The notes under the pieces: model-generated | What the model saw: the letters and a program-made list of their open reading frames with translations, nothing else | Told to the model about the DNA's origin: nothing | The model's database searches: none | Shown here: in pieces, positions 23,579-32,809 of the stretch | Layout of the letters: each line of letters starts with the position of its first letter | Numbering within the stretch: the first letter of the stretch is position 1 | Program-made: the position numbers and the translations under genes | Source of the DNA: CAMCXT01 sp046302715 | GTDB lineage: Bacteria > Bacteroidota > Bacteroidia > M30B66 | DNA length: 43,427 nucleotides | NCBI GenBank assembly: GCA_046302715.1 | Contig: JBKCHQ010000139.1 | Location: 1 to 43,427, forward strand | Direction of reading: 5' to 3'

Positions 23579-24802
23579 ATGAACCCGCAAGATTTATCCA
23601 TACACGACTTCTCTTATGAGCTCCCTGATGACCGAATAGCTGCTTTTCCGCTCGAGGAGCGAGACCGCTCAAAACTACTGTATTATAATAGAGGCACGAA
23701 TAAAGATTATCATTTTTTTAACCTGCCCGATCTTTTGGAACCTAACGACCTGCTAGTATTTAATCAAACCCGCGTGGTGCAGGCAAGAATGCTTTTCAAA
23801 ACCAGCTCTGGAGCACGCATCGAAGTTTTTTGTTTAGAGCCTATAAACAAACCTGATATGGTGCAGGCGATGTTACAGCAAGGTGAAGCCGAGTGGCTAT
23901 GTATGGTGGGCCGTGCCAATAAATGGAGAGAAACGGAAGTGCTTTTTGCAGAGGATACGGCTTCAGGAATACGTCTCACCATCAGTAAAAGAGCTAAAGA
24001 TGCCGAAGGATTTATCATCCATTTTTCGTGGCAACCCAAAGAGCGTTGCTTTGCCGAAATTCTGGAGTTTTTCGGTAGAGTTCCCCTTCCCCCCTATATA
24101 AAACGTGAGCCGGTTGAGGGCGATTCAGAACGCTATCAAACCGTTTATGCCAGTGAAGATGGGTCGGTAGCGGCTCCAACAGCAGGCTTGCATTTTACCG
24201 ATACGGTTTTGGATGCTTTAAAATCTCGAAATATTGAATCGGCGAAACTCACGCTGCATGTTGGTGCAGGTACATTTAAACCGGTTAAGGCTGAGCGTAT
24301 GGTGGATCATGCCATGCACGAAGAAAAAGTTATTGTTGGAATAGATGTAATCCAACAGTTGTCCGCATCCACTGGTCGTGTTATAGCAGTGGGAACCACA
24401 TCGCTCCGAAGTCTTGAGTCGCTTTATTGGACGGCACTACGCCTTAAAAATGAGCCTGATTCGGAGTGGAGTATTCAGGTTCGCCAGTGGGAACCCTATG
24501 ATTCGAAATACACCCTTGAGCCTTTTCAAAAACTGATGGAATGGTTGAGTTTCGGCATGCAACAGCGTGGTCTGATTTCCCTCTGCGGGACTACCGGCTT
24601 GCTGATTGCTCCGGGGTATGATCTTAAAGTGGCAAAAGGGTTAATTACAAATTTTCACCAACCTAACAGTACATTGTTACTCTTGGTAGCATCGGTAATT
24701 GGGGATGACTGGAAAAAAGTATATACACATGCCCTCGAAAATGAATACCGTTTTTTAAGTTTTGGTGATGCGTCTCTGCTCATAAAAAATCCCTCGGAAT
24801 AA
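23579..24802 (+). CDS. queA: S-adenosylmethionine:tRNA ribosyltransferase-isomerase QueA
   Basis: 407 residues, somewhat longer than the ~350 of E. coli QueA because of extra segments in the middle and C-terminal parts. 'FSYELPDDRIAAFPLEERDR', 'LVFNQTRVVQARM', 'AAPTAGLHFTDTVLDALK', 'LTLHVGAGTFKPVKAERMVD' and 'IAVGTTSLRSLES' are the conserved core, with 'GLITNFHQPNSTLLLLVASV' near the end. It transfers the ribosyl group of SAM to preQ1 in tRNA, making epoxyqueuosine. It is translated right after mlaF. The stop codon lies inside the hairpin at 24790-24816. Confidence 0.94.
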   Translation: MNPQDLSIHDFSYELPDDRIAAFPLEERDRSKLLYYNRGTNKDYHFFNLPDLLEPNDLLVFNQTRVVQARMLFKTSSGARIEVFCLEPINKPDMVQAMLQQGEAEWLCMVGRANKWRETEVLFAEDTASGIRLTISKRAKDAEGFIIHFSWQPKERCFAEILEFFGRVPLPPYIKREPVEGDSERYQTVYASEDGSVAAPTAGLHFTDTVLDALKSRNIESAKLTLHVGAGTFKPVKAERMVDHAMHEEKVIVGIDVIQQLSASTGRVIAVGTTSLRSLESLYWTALRLKNEPDSEWSIQVRQWEPYDSKYTLEPFQKLMEWLSFGMQQRGLISLCGTTGLLIAPGYDLKVAKGLITNFHQPNSTLLLLVASVIGDDWKKVYTHALENEYRFLSFGDASLLIKNPSE

Positions 24803-24816
24803 AGCATTCCGAGGGA
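24790..24816 (-). terminator. terminator between queA and the 24841 gene
   Basis: Perfect 11-base stem TCCCTCGGAAT / ATTCCGAGGGA around a five-base loop. The T run follows on the minus strand, so it mainly ends the 24841-26034 gene; on the plus strand it overlaps the queA stop and lacks a T run. Confidence 0.8.
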
Positions 24817-24840
24817 TATAAGCACTAGGACAATAATGCC

Positions 24841-26034
24841 TTATTTGCTAATGATGAAGCGACGCTGAGCCGACGTTTGATTGTCACCGATTAGGCGGTA
24901 AAAATAAATACCATTGCTAAGTCCGGTAACCGGAAGTTCAGCGTTATAGGCGCCAGCAGCATGCCAACCTAAATTTTTCTGAGAAATTAATTTACCCTCA
25001 GCATTCATAATTTCGATAGACAGATGCTGTGCTTTATTCAAGGTATAATTGAAGGAGCTTGAGTATTCAAGTGGATTAGGATAGTTTTGATCGGCAGATA
25101 GCGGCAGAATCATTTTTTGCTGCTGAGCCGATGCCGCATCGTCGAAAGTAACTGCCGTCCAAATTTGCCAGTTTTGCACTTTAAAATAGGCAGTGTCTTG
25201 TCCTGATTGTGGAGGGAAATATACATTTCCTGCATTTACCACATTGTTGTTTAATGCCCCCATCCAGCGGAAAAACGAATGCGGATATAACGAGCGCAAT
25301 GCAATATCATTTGGGGCTGTAGGTCCGTCTGGATTAGCAACATAAGATGCCAAAAGAGCTAATGTATCGGTTTCCGGAGCAACATAACGCAATGTTACAC
25401 CCACTTTTTGAGATTCAAGCGTCTGATATCCGCAAGGAACCTTAAGTAGATAAAGTGCTCCAGAGCCAACCCAGTTTCCGCCAGGCGACAAAGTGGTGGA
25501 GGAAACAGTAGTATTTGACCAAACCAGCGGATTGTTAGGTAGTAGATTGCCTTGAGCATTGGTTTCTCGAAGCTCAAGAACGATAGAATCGGCAACTCCT
25601 GAATTATTCTCATGCGATAATAAAACATATATGGAGTCGATGGTTACTACCAAATTATCTGGGTAAGGCAATAAGCCGGTGTATGTTTCGATAGGATCTA
25701 AGGTCTGGTCAGTATAGCCCGACAAAGCCGTCATGCGCACACCCAAATAGTTAAAGGCCACAACATCGGTATCGTTGGCATCGTAGCCCGAATTGAATGT
25801 CCAGAGGTAATTGGTACCTGATTCTGCCCCACGTTCTAAATAGTCACATACTGGATAATCAACAAATAGGGTAGTTGCTTCACGGGCTGCATCGCCAGTT
25901 CTGCTTTTGATTGAACGAAGCTCTTCTTGCGTTACTTTACACTCTGGACGTGGTTCAACAACACGCTCCATTTGCTGGCCAAAGGCAACGAATGCAGAAA
26001 AATTTAAAAGAATTAGGGTAAATATTTTTTTCAT
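24841..26034 (-). CDS. T9SS cargo, unknown ectodomain
   Basis: 397 residues with a signal peptide ending 'AFVAFGQ'. The ectodomain (about 20-315) is beta-rich and has no family I recognise; it includes 'LVVTIDSIYVLLSHENNSGV' and 'GNWVGSGALYLLKVPCGYQ'. From about 315 the T9SS type A domain starts at 'ADQNYPNPLEYSSSFNYTLN' and ends 'SAQRRFIISK'. It is followed by a strong terminator. The next gene upstream (26087-26995) is another T9SS protein with a different ectodomain that also describes accessory beta strands, so the two may be functionally linked, but sequence similarity between their ectodomains is not obvious. Confidence 0.8.
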   Translation of the reverse strand: MKKIFTLILLNFSAFVAFGQQMERVVEPRPECKVTQEELRSIKSRTGDAAREATTLFVDYPVCDYLERGAESGTNYLWTFNSGYDANDTDVVAFNYLGVRMTALSGYTDQTLDPIETYTGLLPYPDNLVVTIDSIYVLLSHENNSGVADSIVLELRETNAQGNLLPNNPLVWSNTTVSSTTLSPGGNWVGSGALYLLKVPCGYQTLESQKVGVTLRYVAPETDTLALLASYVANPDGPTAPNDIALRSLYPHSFFRWMGALNNNVVNAGNVYFPPQSGQDTAYFKVQNWQIWTAVTFDDAASAQQQKMILPLSADQNYPNPLEYSSSFNYTLNKAQHLSIEIMNAEGKLISQKNLGWHAAGAYNAELPVTGLSNGIYFYRLIGDNQTSAQRRFIISK

Positions 26035-26086
26035 GATTTTTTTGTTTGCTCCGAAATTAGGAAATAATTAAAAAACAGGACAAAAT

Positions 26087-26995
26087 TTATTTCATAATTA
26101 TTATGGGTTGTACACCTACTTTATGATCGGCAATAACCTTGAGCATATAAGCACCGTTTTTAAGCTCAGCAACATCAATGGCGGTAGAATTAATGGGGTT
26201 CATTACCAGCTGCTTTTGTATTGTGCAGCCCTTTAGGTCAATGATTTCGTAAACAAAGGAGCTTGCAGAAACATCTTGATCTATCTTAAGTGTAATAAAA
26301 TTGCTGGATGGATTGGGATATGCCGCGAAACCTAAATTTGTAATGTTTTCGGTGGCATTTAGCGTAGAATCAATTACCGGAAAAATAGCAAAATCAATGT
26401 TTAGGCCCCAGTTATCAATAATTCGTCTCCAGTTCCCGTTCCAAATTTCCCAACTTTGGCCCTCGGCCAACACACTATCAATCGCAGAGTGCATCACAGC
26501 CAACGTATCCTCTGGGAGTATATTTTCAAATGAAACACTCATTCCATAGGGTTGACCGGCAAAGACAGGGTTTGAAAACGAGATGTAGTTTATTCCTTCG
26601 GCAAGTGTTACGCCTGCCTGAAGCTGCGAAAGCGGAACAGAAACAGAGTCAAGCACTTCCTTTGGGCCGGCATAGAATGGAATGGTTTGGGTAGGTGTTG
26701 CATCGAAGCGACGCATTTTTAGCGACAATGCACTTTCGGCACCGCCTGAGGAAAGCACTTCTTTCTTCGCTATCCAAACAAAGGCTCCTAGAACGGAGTA
26801 ATTTCCGTCGGGTAAAAATACTTGCAATTTTTCTTTATCTCCGTAACCGTTAGTGCCCGAAACATATCCACCATTGGGTGATGCCGTTATGGTGGCCTCC
26901 TCTTCATTGAAAAAAGAATTTAGCGTATCGGTTTGGCCTAATAGCAGGTTAGAGATGCTCAGTGAAATTAGCAGGAGAAATGGTCGTTGCGGCAT
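26087..26995 (-). CDS. T9SS cargo, unknown ectodomain
   Basis: 302 residues with a signal peptide ending 'SNLLLGQ'. The ectodomain (about 20-220) includes 'NGYGDKEKLQVFLPDGNYSV' and 'SWEIWNGNWRRIIDNWGLNI'. The C-terminal domain begins at 'LGFAAYPNPSSNFITLKIDQ' and ends 'VGVQPIIIMK', a T9SS type A sorting domain. No family was recognised for the ectodomain. A TAnnTTTG box lies four bases before the ATG, next to the terminator of the upstream gene. Confidence 0.78.
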   Translation of the reverse strand: MPQRPFLLLISLSISNLLLGQTDTLNSFFNEEEATITASPNGGYVSGTNGYGDKEKLQVFLPDGNYSVLGAFVWIAKKEVLSSGGAESALSLKMRRFDATPTQTIPFYAGPKEVLDSVSVPLSQLQAGVTLAEGINYISFSNPVFAGQPYGMSVSFENILPEDTLAVMHSAIDSVLAEGQSWEIWNGNWRRIIDNWGLNIDFAIFPVIDSTLNATENITNLGFAAYPNPSSNFITLKIDQDVSASSFVYEIIDLKGCTIQKQLVMNPINSTAIDVAELKNGAYMLKVIADHKVGVQPIIIMK

Positions 26996-26999
26996 GATG

Positions 27000-27007
27000 C
27001 AAAAGTA
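27000..27007 (-). promoter_or_regulatory. candidate -7 box (TACTTTTG) for the 26087-26995 gene
   Basis: Minus strand TACTTTTG (TAnnTTTG) ends four bases before the ATG at 26995, so the transcript would have almost no leader. No -33 TTTG is visible at 17-23 bases, and the box abuts the terminator at 27009-27046. Confidence 0.35.
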
Positions 27008-27008
27008 A

Positions 27009-27046
27009 AAAAGCCCTTCGAGAAATCGCTTTCCGGAAGGGCTTTT
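27009..27046 (-). terminator. terminator after the interrupted T9SS gene
   Basis: Perfect 11-base stem AAAAGCCCTTC / GAAGGGCTTTT with a 16-base loop and T residues following on the minus strand. It lies 18 bases past the stop at 27065. Confidence 0.85.
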
Positions 27047-27064
27047 ATTAGAATTATTCAGTTG

Positions 27065-28876
27065 TTAGTGGGCAATAACCACTTTTTGGCTAGTACTGCC
27101 GTTTGAAGAAGTTACATTAACGGTGTAAACGCCGTTAGCGAAATCAGTCAAAGGCAATACATCTTTGTAACCAATAAGATTAGCTTCAACGGTACGGTTG
27201 AAAACCACTTTTCCGTTAATGTCAATCATTGAAATTGTCATTGAAGATGGACGAGCCAATGTTAAATTAATAGAAAGTTGCTCGTTTGCAGGGTTTGGAG
27301 AAACAGCCAGTTGATCTGCAGCTGAAACTTCATTGATGCTGCTGCTTGCGCCAAAGTTCATACCGATAGCAGGTGAGAAATCCCAACCAATATACCAGTC
27401 AACGGCATCGTTTGCACCGAAAGGTCCGTAGCAAAGCGTTCCAATGTCATCATCGCCTTCACCAGCGTTGAATGTAAAGATTTTAGTATCGTCGAAATTA
27501 CCCATTGAAATCAAGTATTGACCGGCAGATAAATCAAAAGGCGAAGAAAGCGCAACAGTGTACCAAGCTGGAGTAGTTGGATGTGTTGACGAAACCACGA
27601 AATTTTCTACAGCTAGTTGTGTTTCAAGATCAGCAGCATCAAACAATTCAATGTCTAAAGATACTTCGGCAGTAGCCGCATTGCCTCCAACACGAGCAGG
27701 CGATATTTCAAATGCATTTAATGCCTGCGGATTACGAATAAGGAATGTTTGGCCTGCACGGTATGTGTCGTATGGGGCAGTTGTTGGTACGTTGAGATCA
27801 AGAGCTACGGTGGTAGTTAGATCGCCTACTGATGCAAAAATGTTCTCAGTGATTTCAAATCCATTGCTGCCAGTATTGTCAGAAGGATCTTCATCGGTAC
27901 CTCCAATGGTGGCGTTTACATCAATGGTATAATTGCCAATTTGATCGGGAACATAACCAGAAATTACAGCAAGATTTGCTACCGAGAATGGTGCCACCGG
28001 CGCAGCAGGCATGCTTCCGCTGTTAACTTCGGTACCGTTGCGCTTGATGGAGTAATTAAGTACTACGTTTTGAGGCAAAGAGCCATTGTTGGCAACCACT
28101 ACAGTAGATTGTACCGTATCGGCTTGGCTAAGAGGAGTTAAGCCCATATCGTAATCAGCAAAAATATTTGCTGCATACACTTGATTAATGGTAACGTTGC
28201 TTTGCAAAGGTGTTGAAAAAGCAACATCGTCAATCATCCACGAATATGCGCAACCAGCTAACGCATTTAATGAGCTTGGGCTATAAAACTGGAAACGGAT
28301 TTTAACGTTTGGTTGATTGGCTGCAGTTGGTGAAATATACACCTGAGCTAAATTCGGGTTGCCGTCGCAGAAATCATTATTGGCTAATTCTCCGTTAACG
28401 GTATATTTTACCCATTTGGCCCCATAATCGTTTCAAAAAAATACAAACGTTGAGACAAATAAACGACGATATTGCTGCTCAAATGAAAGCAATACTTCCG
28501 ACTGTGCCGAGCAATCAACACCATTTGCCATAGTTAGGTTTGCAACCTGATTACCTCCGCAGAGTAAATCCGAATCAAATAAAGCAAATCCATTAGCAGC
28601 AGTGGTTGAAGCAATGCCGTCAATAGCATAAGCGCCTGATGGAACATCGGTACCTATAACCCAGTTGTCGCTACCAGCCTGTGCAGCGATAACCCAATCG
28701 GAGGCATTAGAAAAATCATTAGTGTAAAACACATCGCGGCTGTTGGTTACCGCAGCACCACGCTTGTTAACGGTTGCATTATTTTTACCGACAACATTTG
28801 AAGCGTCGTGAATTTTTTGCGCCGACACACTCAGTGCAGTGCACAAAACAGAAACAAGTAAAAGTTTTGTTTTCAT
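27065..28876 (-). pseudogene. T9SS cargo gene interrupted by an in-frame TGA
   Basis: One reading frame of about 603 codons spans 28876 to 27065, broken only by TGA at 28433-28435. The upstream part (147 residues, 28433-28876) has a signal peptide (ending 'LSVSAQ') and a jelly-roll-like domain that ends '..FEQQYRRLFVSTFVFF'; the frame continues after the stop with 'NDYGAKWVKYTVNG', so the fold spans the stop. The downstream part holds 'GCAYSWMIDDVAFS', a CARDB-like region, and a T9SS domain from 'LAVSPNPANEQLSINL' to 'SQKVVIAH'. A 425-residue frame from GTG at 28342 lacks a signal peptide. A Ser codon (TCA) to TGA change is the simplest explanation; a sequencing error cannot be excluded. Confidence 0.8.
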
Positions 28877-28921
28877 TTAATTAGTTTGGTTGTTGAGTTG
28901 AAATTTATTCGGTTGAATGGA

Positions 28922-28951
28922 CAAAGTTAAATTTTAGATGCATATATGCAA
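28922..28951 (-). promoter_or_regulatory. candidate promoter for the 27065-28876 gene
   Basis: Minus strand TAACTTTG (plus 28922-28929) with TTG at 28949-28951, a 19-base gap; 45 bases before the ATG at 28876. An ATGCAT-rich stretch overlaps the spacer and -33 box. Confidence 0.5.
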
Positions 28952-29001
28952 CGAAAAGCATTAATTTATGCATGTTAAAGAAATATAATTACATACAACT
29001 T

Positions 29002-31869
29002 TTACGCATAAGCTTCAATAGGAGCACAGCTGCATACCAGATTGCGGTCGCCGTATGCATTGTCAACTTTACCTACCGAAGGCCAGAATTTGTTGTTGCG
29101 AACCCAATTGAGCGGATAAGCGGCCTTCTCACGAGAATATGGCTTGTCCCAACTGTCAGATATAACCATTTCTGCTGTATGCGGGGCGTTTACTACCGCA
29201 TTGTTTTCGTCCGCGGCAATTCCCGTTTCAATTTCTGCAATCTCATTGCGGATGCTTATCATGGCTTCGCAAAAACGATCAAGCTCTGCTTTTGATTCAC
29301 TTTCGGTAGGCTCCACCATGATGGTGCCCGGCACCGGAAACGAGACTGTTGGTGCATGATAACCATAATCCATCAAGCGTTTAGCAATATCGGCCACTTC
29401 AACTTTAGCCGTACGTTTAAACTCGCGGCAATCAAGAATCATTTCGTGGGCAACACAGCCATGGCTACCCTTGTATAAAACGGGGTAGTGCGCTTCAAGC
29501 TTAGATCGCATGTAATTGGCGTTGAGTATAGCATATTTTGTGGCATTTGTGAGGCCCTCACTGCCCAGCATTTTGATGTATGCGTATGAAACAAGAAGGA
29601 TGAGAGCGCTTCCGAATGGTGTTGCCGAAACGGCCGAAATAGCACTTTCGCCGCCTGTTTTAACCAATGTGTGGCCCGGTAAAAACGGAGCTAGTTTTTC
29701 GTTTACTCCGATGGGTCCCATACCCGGACCGCCTCCTCCATGAGGAATGGCAAAGGTTTTATGCAAATTGAGGTGACATACATCGGCCCCAATTCGGCCC
29801 GGATTGGTAAGTCCAACCTGGGCATTCATATTGGCTCCATCCATATACACCAAACCGCCATTTTCGTGAATGATGCCTGTAATTTCAATAATTCCCTCCT
29901 CGAAAACTCCATGAGTTGATGGGTAGGTTACCATCAAGCACGAGAGGGTGTCTTTATGTGCTTCGGCTTTCGTTTTTAAATCGGCAATATCCACATTCCC
30001 GTTTTCGTCGCAGGCCACCACAATAACTTCCATACCCGCCATTACGGCCGATGCAGGATTGGTGCCGTGCGCCGACGATGGAATAAGCGCCACATTGCGG
30101 TGCCCTTCGTTGCGGTGCATATGGTACGCACGAATGGTCATCAAACCGGCATATTCGCCCTGCGCTCCCGAATTGGGTTGCAGCGATAAAGCGCTAAATC
30201 CGGTGGCTTCGCACAAATCACGTGTTAAGCTGTTGAAAATTTCGTGATAGCCCGCTGCCTGATCTGCTGGGACAAAGGGATGCAACTGTGCAAAGCCCGG
30301 CATGCTAAGGGGAATCATCTCGCTGGCCGCGTTAAGTTTCATGGTGCAGGAGCCCAGTGAAATCATCGAATGATTGAGCGCCAAATCTTTATTCTCAAGA
30401 CTTTTGATGTAGCGCATCATTTCGGTTTCGGAATGATAGCGGTTAAACACCTCCTGCTGTAAAATAGTCTCATTACGACACAAATCTGCTGCAGGTAGGG
30501 CGTTATGTTGCAGCTGCAGTACCGGACTTTCGCATCCCGCAAACTGAGCCAGCACAGCGGTTAGTTGAAGGAGGTCGGACGGTGTCGTGGTTTCATCAAC
30601 CGATAGTGATACTAAATCATGACCAGAAAGGCGAAGGTTTATTTCTTTTTCTAGGGCAATGCCTAAGAGCGCCGATGCGGTTTTTCCCGCAGGCATCTTC
30701 AGCGTAAGGGTATCAAAAAAGTTCGCATTAATACAGGTATACCCCATTTCGGAGGCTGCCTCTGCGAGCGCTTTCGTTTTTGAATGTATTAGCGAGGCGA
30801 TATTTCGAAGTCCTTTGGGTCCGTGGTAAACGGCATACATCGAAGCCATTATTGCCAGCAGCGCTTGTGCGGTGCAAATATTGGACGTGGCTTTGTCGCG
30901 TTTTATATGCTGTTCGCGGGTTTGCAATGCCATCCGCAAGGCACGGTTGCCTTGGCTGTCAATGGAAACACCAATAATACGACCGGGGATGTAGCGTTTA
31001 AAATCTTCGCGGGTGGCGAAAAATGCAGCATGTGGACCGCCGTAACCCATGGGCACTCCAAAACGCTGCGATGAGCCTACCACACAGTCGGCACCCCACG
31101 TTCCGGGAGCATCAAGCAGTACGAGGCTCATGATGTCGGCGCACACGCATACGTACGCGCCTGCCTGGTGTGCATTTTGACAGAAATTTGCGTAATTTTC
31201 AATCGATCCATTAATATCGGGATACTGCACAACGGCGCCAAAAATGCTACCATCAAACGACACATTTTTATAATCGCCAATAATCAGCTCAATGCCCAAT
31301 GGCGCTGAGCGTGTTTTGAGGAGATCTATAGTTTGCGGAAAGCAGGTTTCTGAAACAAAAAGTTTATTAGCACCAGATTTAACCATCTCCTTGCTGCGCA
31401 TAGCGAAAAACATATGCATTGCTTCTGCCGCGGCAGTAGCTTCATCGAGCAAGGAAGCATTAGCCAGCTCCATGCCGGTAAGGTCCATAATCATGGTTTG
31501 AAAATTCAGCAAGGCTTCGAGACGGCCCTGGGCAATTTCGGCCTGATAAGGCGTGTATGCGGTATACCAACCTGGATTTTCGAAAATATTACGCAAAATC
31601 ACAGAGGGCGTGTAGGTGCCGTAATATCCCAATCCGATATAGGTTTTGTAGAGCTTGTTTTTATTTCCTATTTGCCGAATATGTTCTAAGTATTCGGCCT
31701 CGGTCATTGCAGCGCTAATATCGAGCGGCTTGCGGAGGCGAATGGATTCGGGCACGGTGCGGTCAATTAATTCGTCAAGCGATGCAGCACCAATACTTTG
31801 AAGCATGGCTTCGGTTTCTTCTTTGTTGGGGCCAATATGGCGTGATTCAAATTCGCGGGGGGTCATCAT
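29002..31869 (-). CDS. gcvP: glycine dehydrogenase (decarboxylating), P-protein GcvP
   Basis: 955 residues, the normal length for the single-chain enzyme. 'FESRHIGPNKEETEAMLQSI' opens the protein, 'YTPYQAEIAQGRLEALLNFQ' and 'SRMFGVPMGYGGPHAAFFA'-like segments follow, and the PLP-binding Lys is in 'CHLNLHKTFAIPHGGGGPGM'. 'LQPNSGAQGEYAGLMTIRAY' is also conserved. It decarboxylates glycine and passes the aminomethyl group to the H-protein lipoamide in the glycine cleavage system. The H and T genes are not nearby. Two adjacent ATGs (31869 and 31866) make the start uncertain by one residue. Confidence 0.97.
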   Translation of the reverse strand: MMTPREFESRHIGPNKEETEAMLQSIGAASLDELIDRTVPESIRLRKPLDISAAMTEAEYLEHIRQIGNKNKLYKTYIGLGYYGTYTPSVILRNIFENPGWYTAYTPYQAEIAQGRLEALLNFQTMIMDLTGMELANASLLDEATAAAEAMHMFFAMRSKEMVKSGANKLFVSETCFPQTIDLLKTRSAPLGIELIIGDYKNVSFDGSIFGAVVQYPDINGSIENYANFCQNAHQAGAYVCVCADIMSLVLLDAPGTWGADCVVGSSQRFGVPMGYGGPHAAFFATREDFKRYIPGRIIGVSIDSQGNRALRMALQTREQHIKRDKATSNICTAQALLAIMASMYAVYHGPKGLRNIASLIHSKTKALAEAASEMGYTCINANFFDTLTLKMPAGKTASALLGIALEKEINLRLSGHDLVSLSVDETTTPSDLLQLTAVLAQFAGCESPVLQLQHNALPAADLCRNETILQQEVFNRYHSETEMMRYIKSLENKDLALNHSMISLGSCTMKLNAASEMIPLSMPGFAQLHPFVPADQAAGYHEIFNSLTRDLCEATGFSALSLQPNSGAQGEYAGLMTIRAYHMHRNEGHRNVALIPSSAHGTNPASAVMAGMEVIVVACDENGNVDIADLKTKAEAHKDTLSCLMVTYPSTHGVFEEGIIEITGIIHENGGLVYMDGANMNAQVGLTNPGRIGADVCHLNLHKTFAIPHGGGGPGMGPIGVNEKLAPFLPGHTLVKTGGESAISAVSATPFGSALILLVSYAYIKMLGSEGLTNATKYAILNANYMRSKLEAHYPVLYKGSHGCVAHEMILDCREFKRTAKVEVADIAKRLMDYGYHAPTVSFPVPGTIMVEPTESESKAELDRFCEAMISIRNEIAEIETGIAADENNAVVNAPHTAEMVISDSWDKPYSREKAAYPLNWVRNNKFWPSVGKVDNAYGDRNLVCSCAPIEAYA

Positions 31870-31944
31870 AGAAATCTTCTCAAAAAGCTTGCGAATTTAC
31901 AAACAAATTAAAATCAAAAGAGTTGCTTCATACAGCTAATTTCA

Positions 31945-31976
31945 TTTGCAGCAATTAGTTTTTACTTGTAGGTTTG
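31945..31976 (+). promoter_or_regulatory. candidate promoter for the 31982 gene (leaderless)
   Basis: TTTG at 31945-31948, a 20-base spacer and TAGGTTTG at 31969-31976 match the Bacteroidota promoter closely. Its last G is five bases before the ATG at 31982, implying transcription starting at or within a base of the start codon. Confidence 0.55.
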
Positions 31977-31981
31977 GAAAG

Positions 31982-32809
31982 ATGATTAATGGGTCTAGTT
32001 TTTTTCGCGCAATGGTATTGCTTTGCTTATCCAGCATTTTGCTTAATGCGCAGGAAAAAAAGGAATTGCGAGGCGAATTAAAATCCTATAAAAAGTGGGA
32101 TGCGCTGCAGCAGACGTACACCTTGTCGGCGGCCGAATTTAAAGATAACCAGCTCTTAACCCGCCAACGGAAGCTTAAGCTGTTTAAAAAACATGAGTAC
32201 ACGTACAATTTGGAGTTAACAGCCAAGCTTCCGGTTTCTTTAACAGAACCGCTTAACCAAATTTATGCCCTGGAACTTATTGATCGGTACCCCAAACCTG
32301 CTGTATTAATTAAAGAAGAAAACGGGCTGATTTTTTATCGTAATCCGGGCTCATCCAAAATTCGTGAAATTGAGTCTGACAAGGTGTATTCCTATCGAAA
32401 TGCATTGGGGTCGGAGCGCATTATTTATAAGGTTGATACCCTCGAAAACAATTGGTTGGATCAGGTTGAAATGGCGGATTATATGAAAGGTCAGCGCGAT
32501 GCGCAACGCTATTATCGCTTGACGCCCTTTTTAACGGCAGCAGGCGGCTTGCTGGTGGGGGCTGCGTCCTCCAATATTGGCTTATACTGGGGGCCCATGT
32601 GCATAGTTGCTTACACCGGAATAATAGGATATTCAAAGCCATCAACAGGTAAGTTCAGCGGTTTTAATCCTGTAATGAAAAAAAATGCTGCCTATTACGA
32701 AGGTTTTGCTACAGCGGCTAAAAAGCGCTCGACCCAAAAAGCTGCCTTATGGTCGGCCATTGGGTATTTTTCTGGATTGGCTGCACTTACCGCTATTTTG
32801 TCTAAATGA
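31982..32809 (+). CDS. exported membrane-associated protein of unknown function
   Basis: 275 residues from the ATG at 31982; an upstream TTG at 31946 would put 12 residues ahead of the signal sequence. The N-terminus is a signal peptide ('SFFRAMVLLCLSSILLNAQ'). The middle is Lys- and Leu-rich ('TRQRKLKLFKKHEYTYNLEL'). Two hydrophobic C-terminal segments, 'TAAGGLLVGAASSNIGLYWG' and 'ALWSAIGYFSGLAALTAILS', are probably membrane helices. The family is not recognised. Its TGA overlaps the ATG of the UbiA-like gene, so the two are likely functionally linked. Confidence 0.7.
   Translation: MINGSSFFRAMVLLCLSSILLNAQEKKELRGELKSYKKWDALQQTYTLSAAEFKDNQLLTRQRKLKLFKKHEYTYNLELTAKLPVSLTEPLNQIYALELIDRYPKPAVLIKEENGLIFYRNPGSSKIREIESDKVYSYRNALGSERIIYKVDTLENNWLDQVEMADYMKGQRDAQRYYRLTPFLTAAGGLLVGAASSNIGLYWGPMCIVAYTGIIGYSKPSTGKFSGFNPVMKKNAAYYEGFATAAKKRSTQKAALWSAIGYFSGLAALTAILSK

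Noticed and set aside
28435..28441. Seven-A run at the broken T9SS gene as a frameshift cause
   Set aside because: Both halves of the gene share one frame, so adding or removing one base would make things worse; both shifted frames hit stops soon after.
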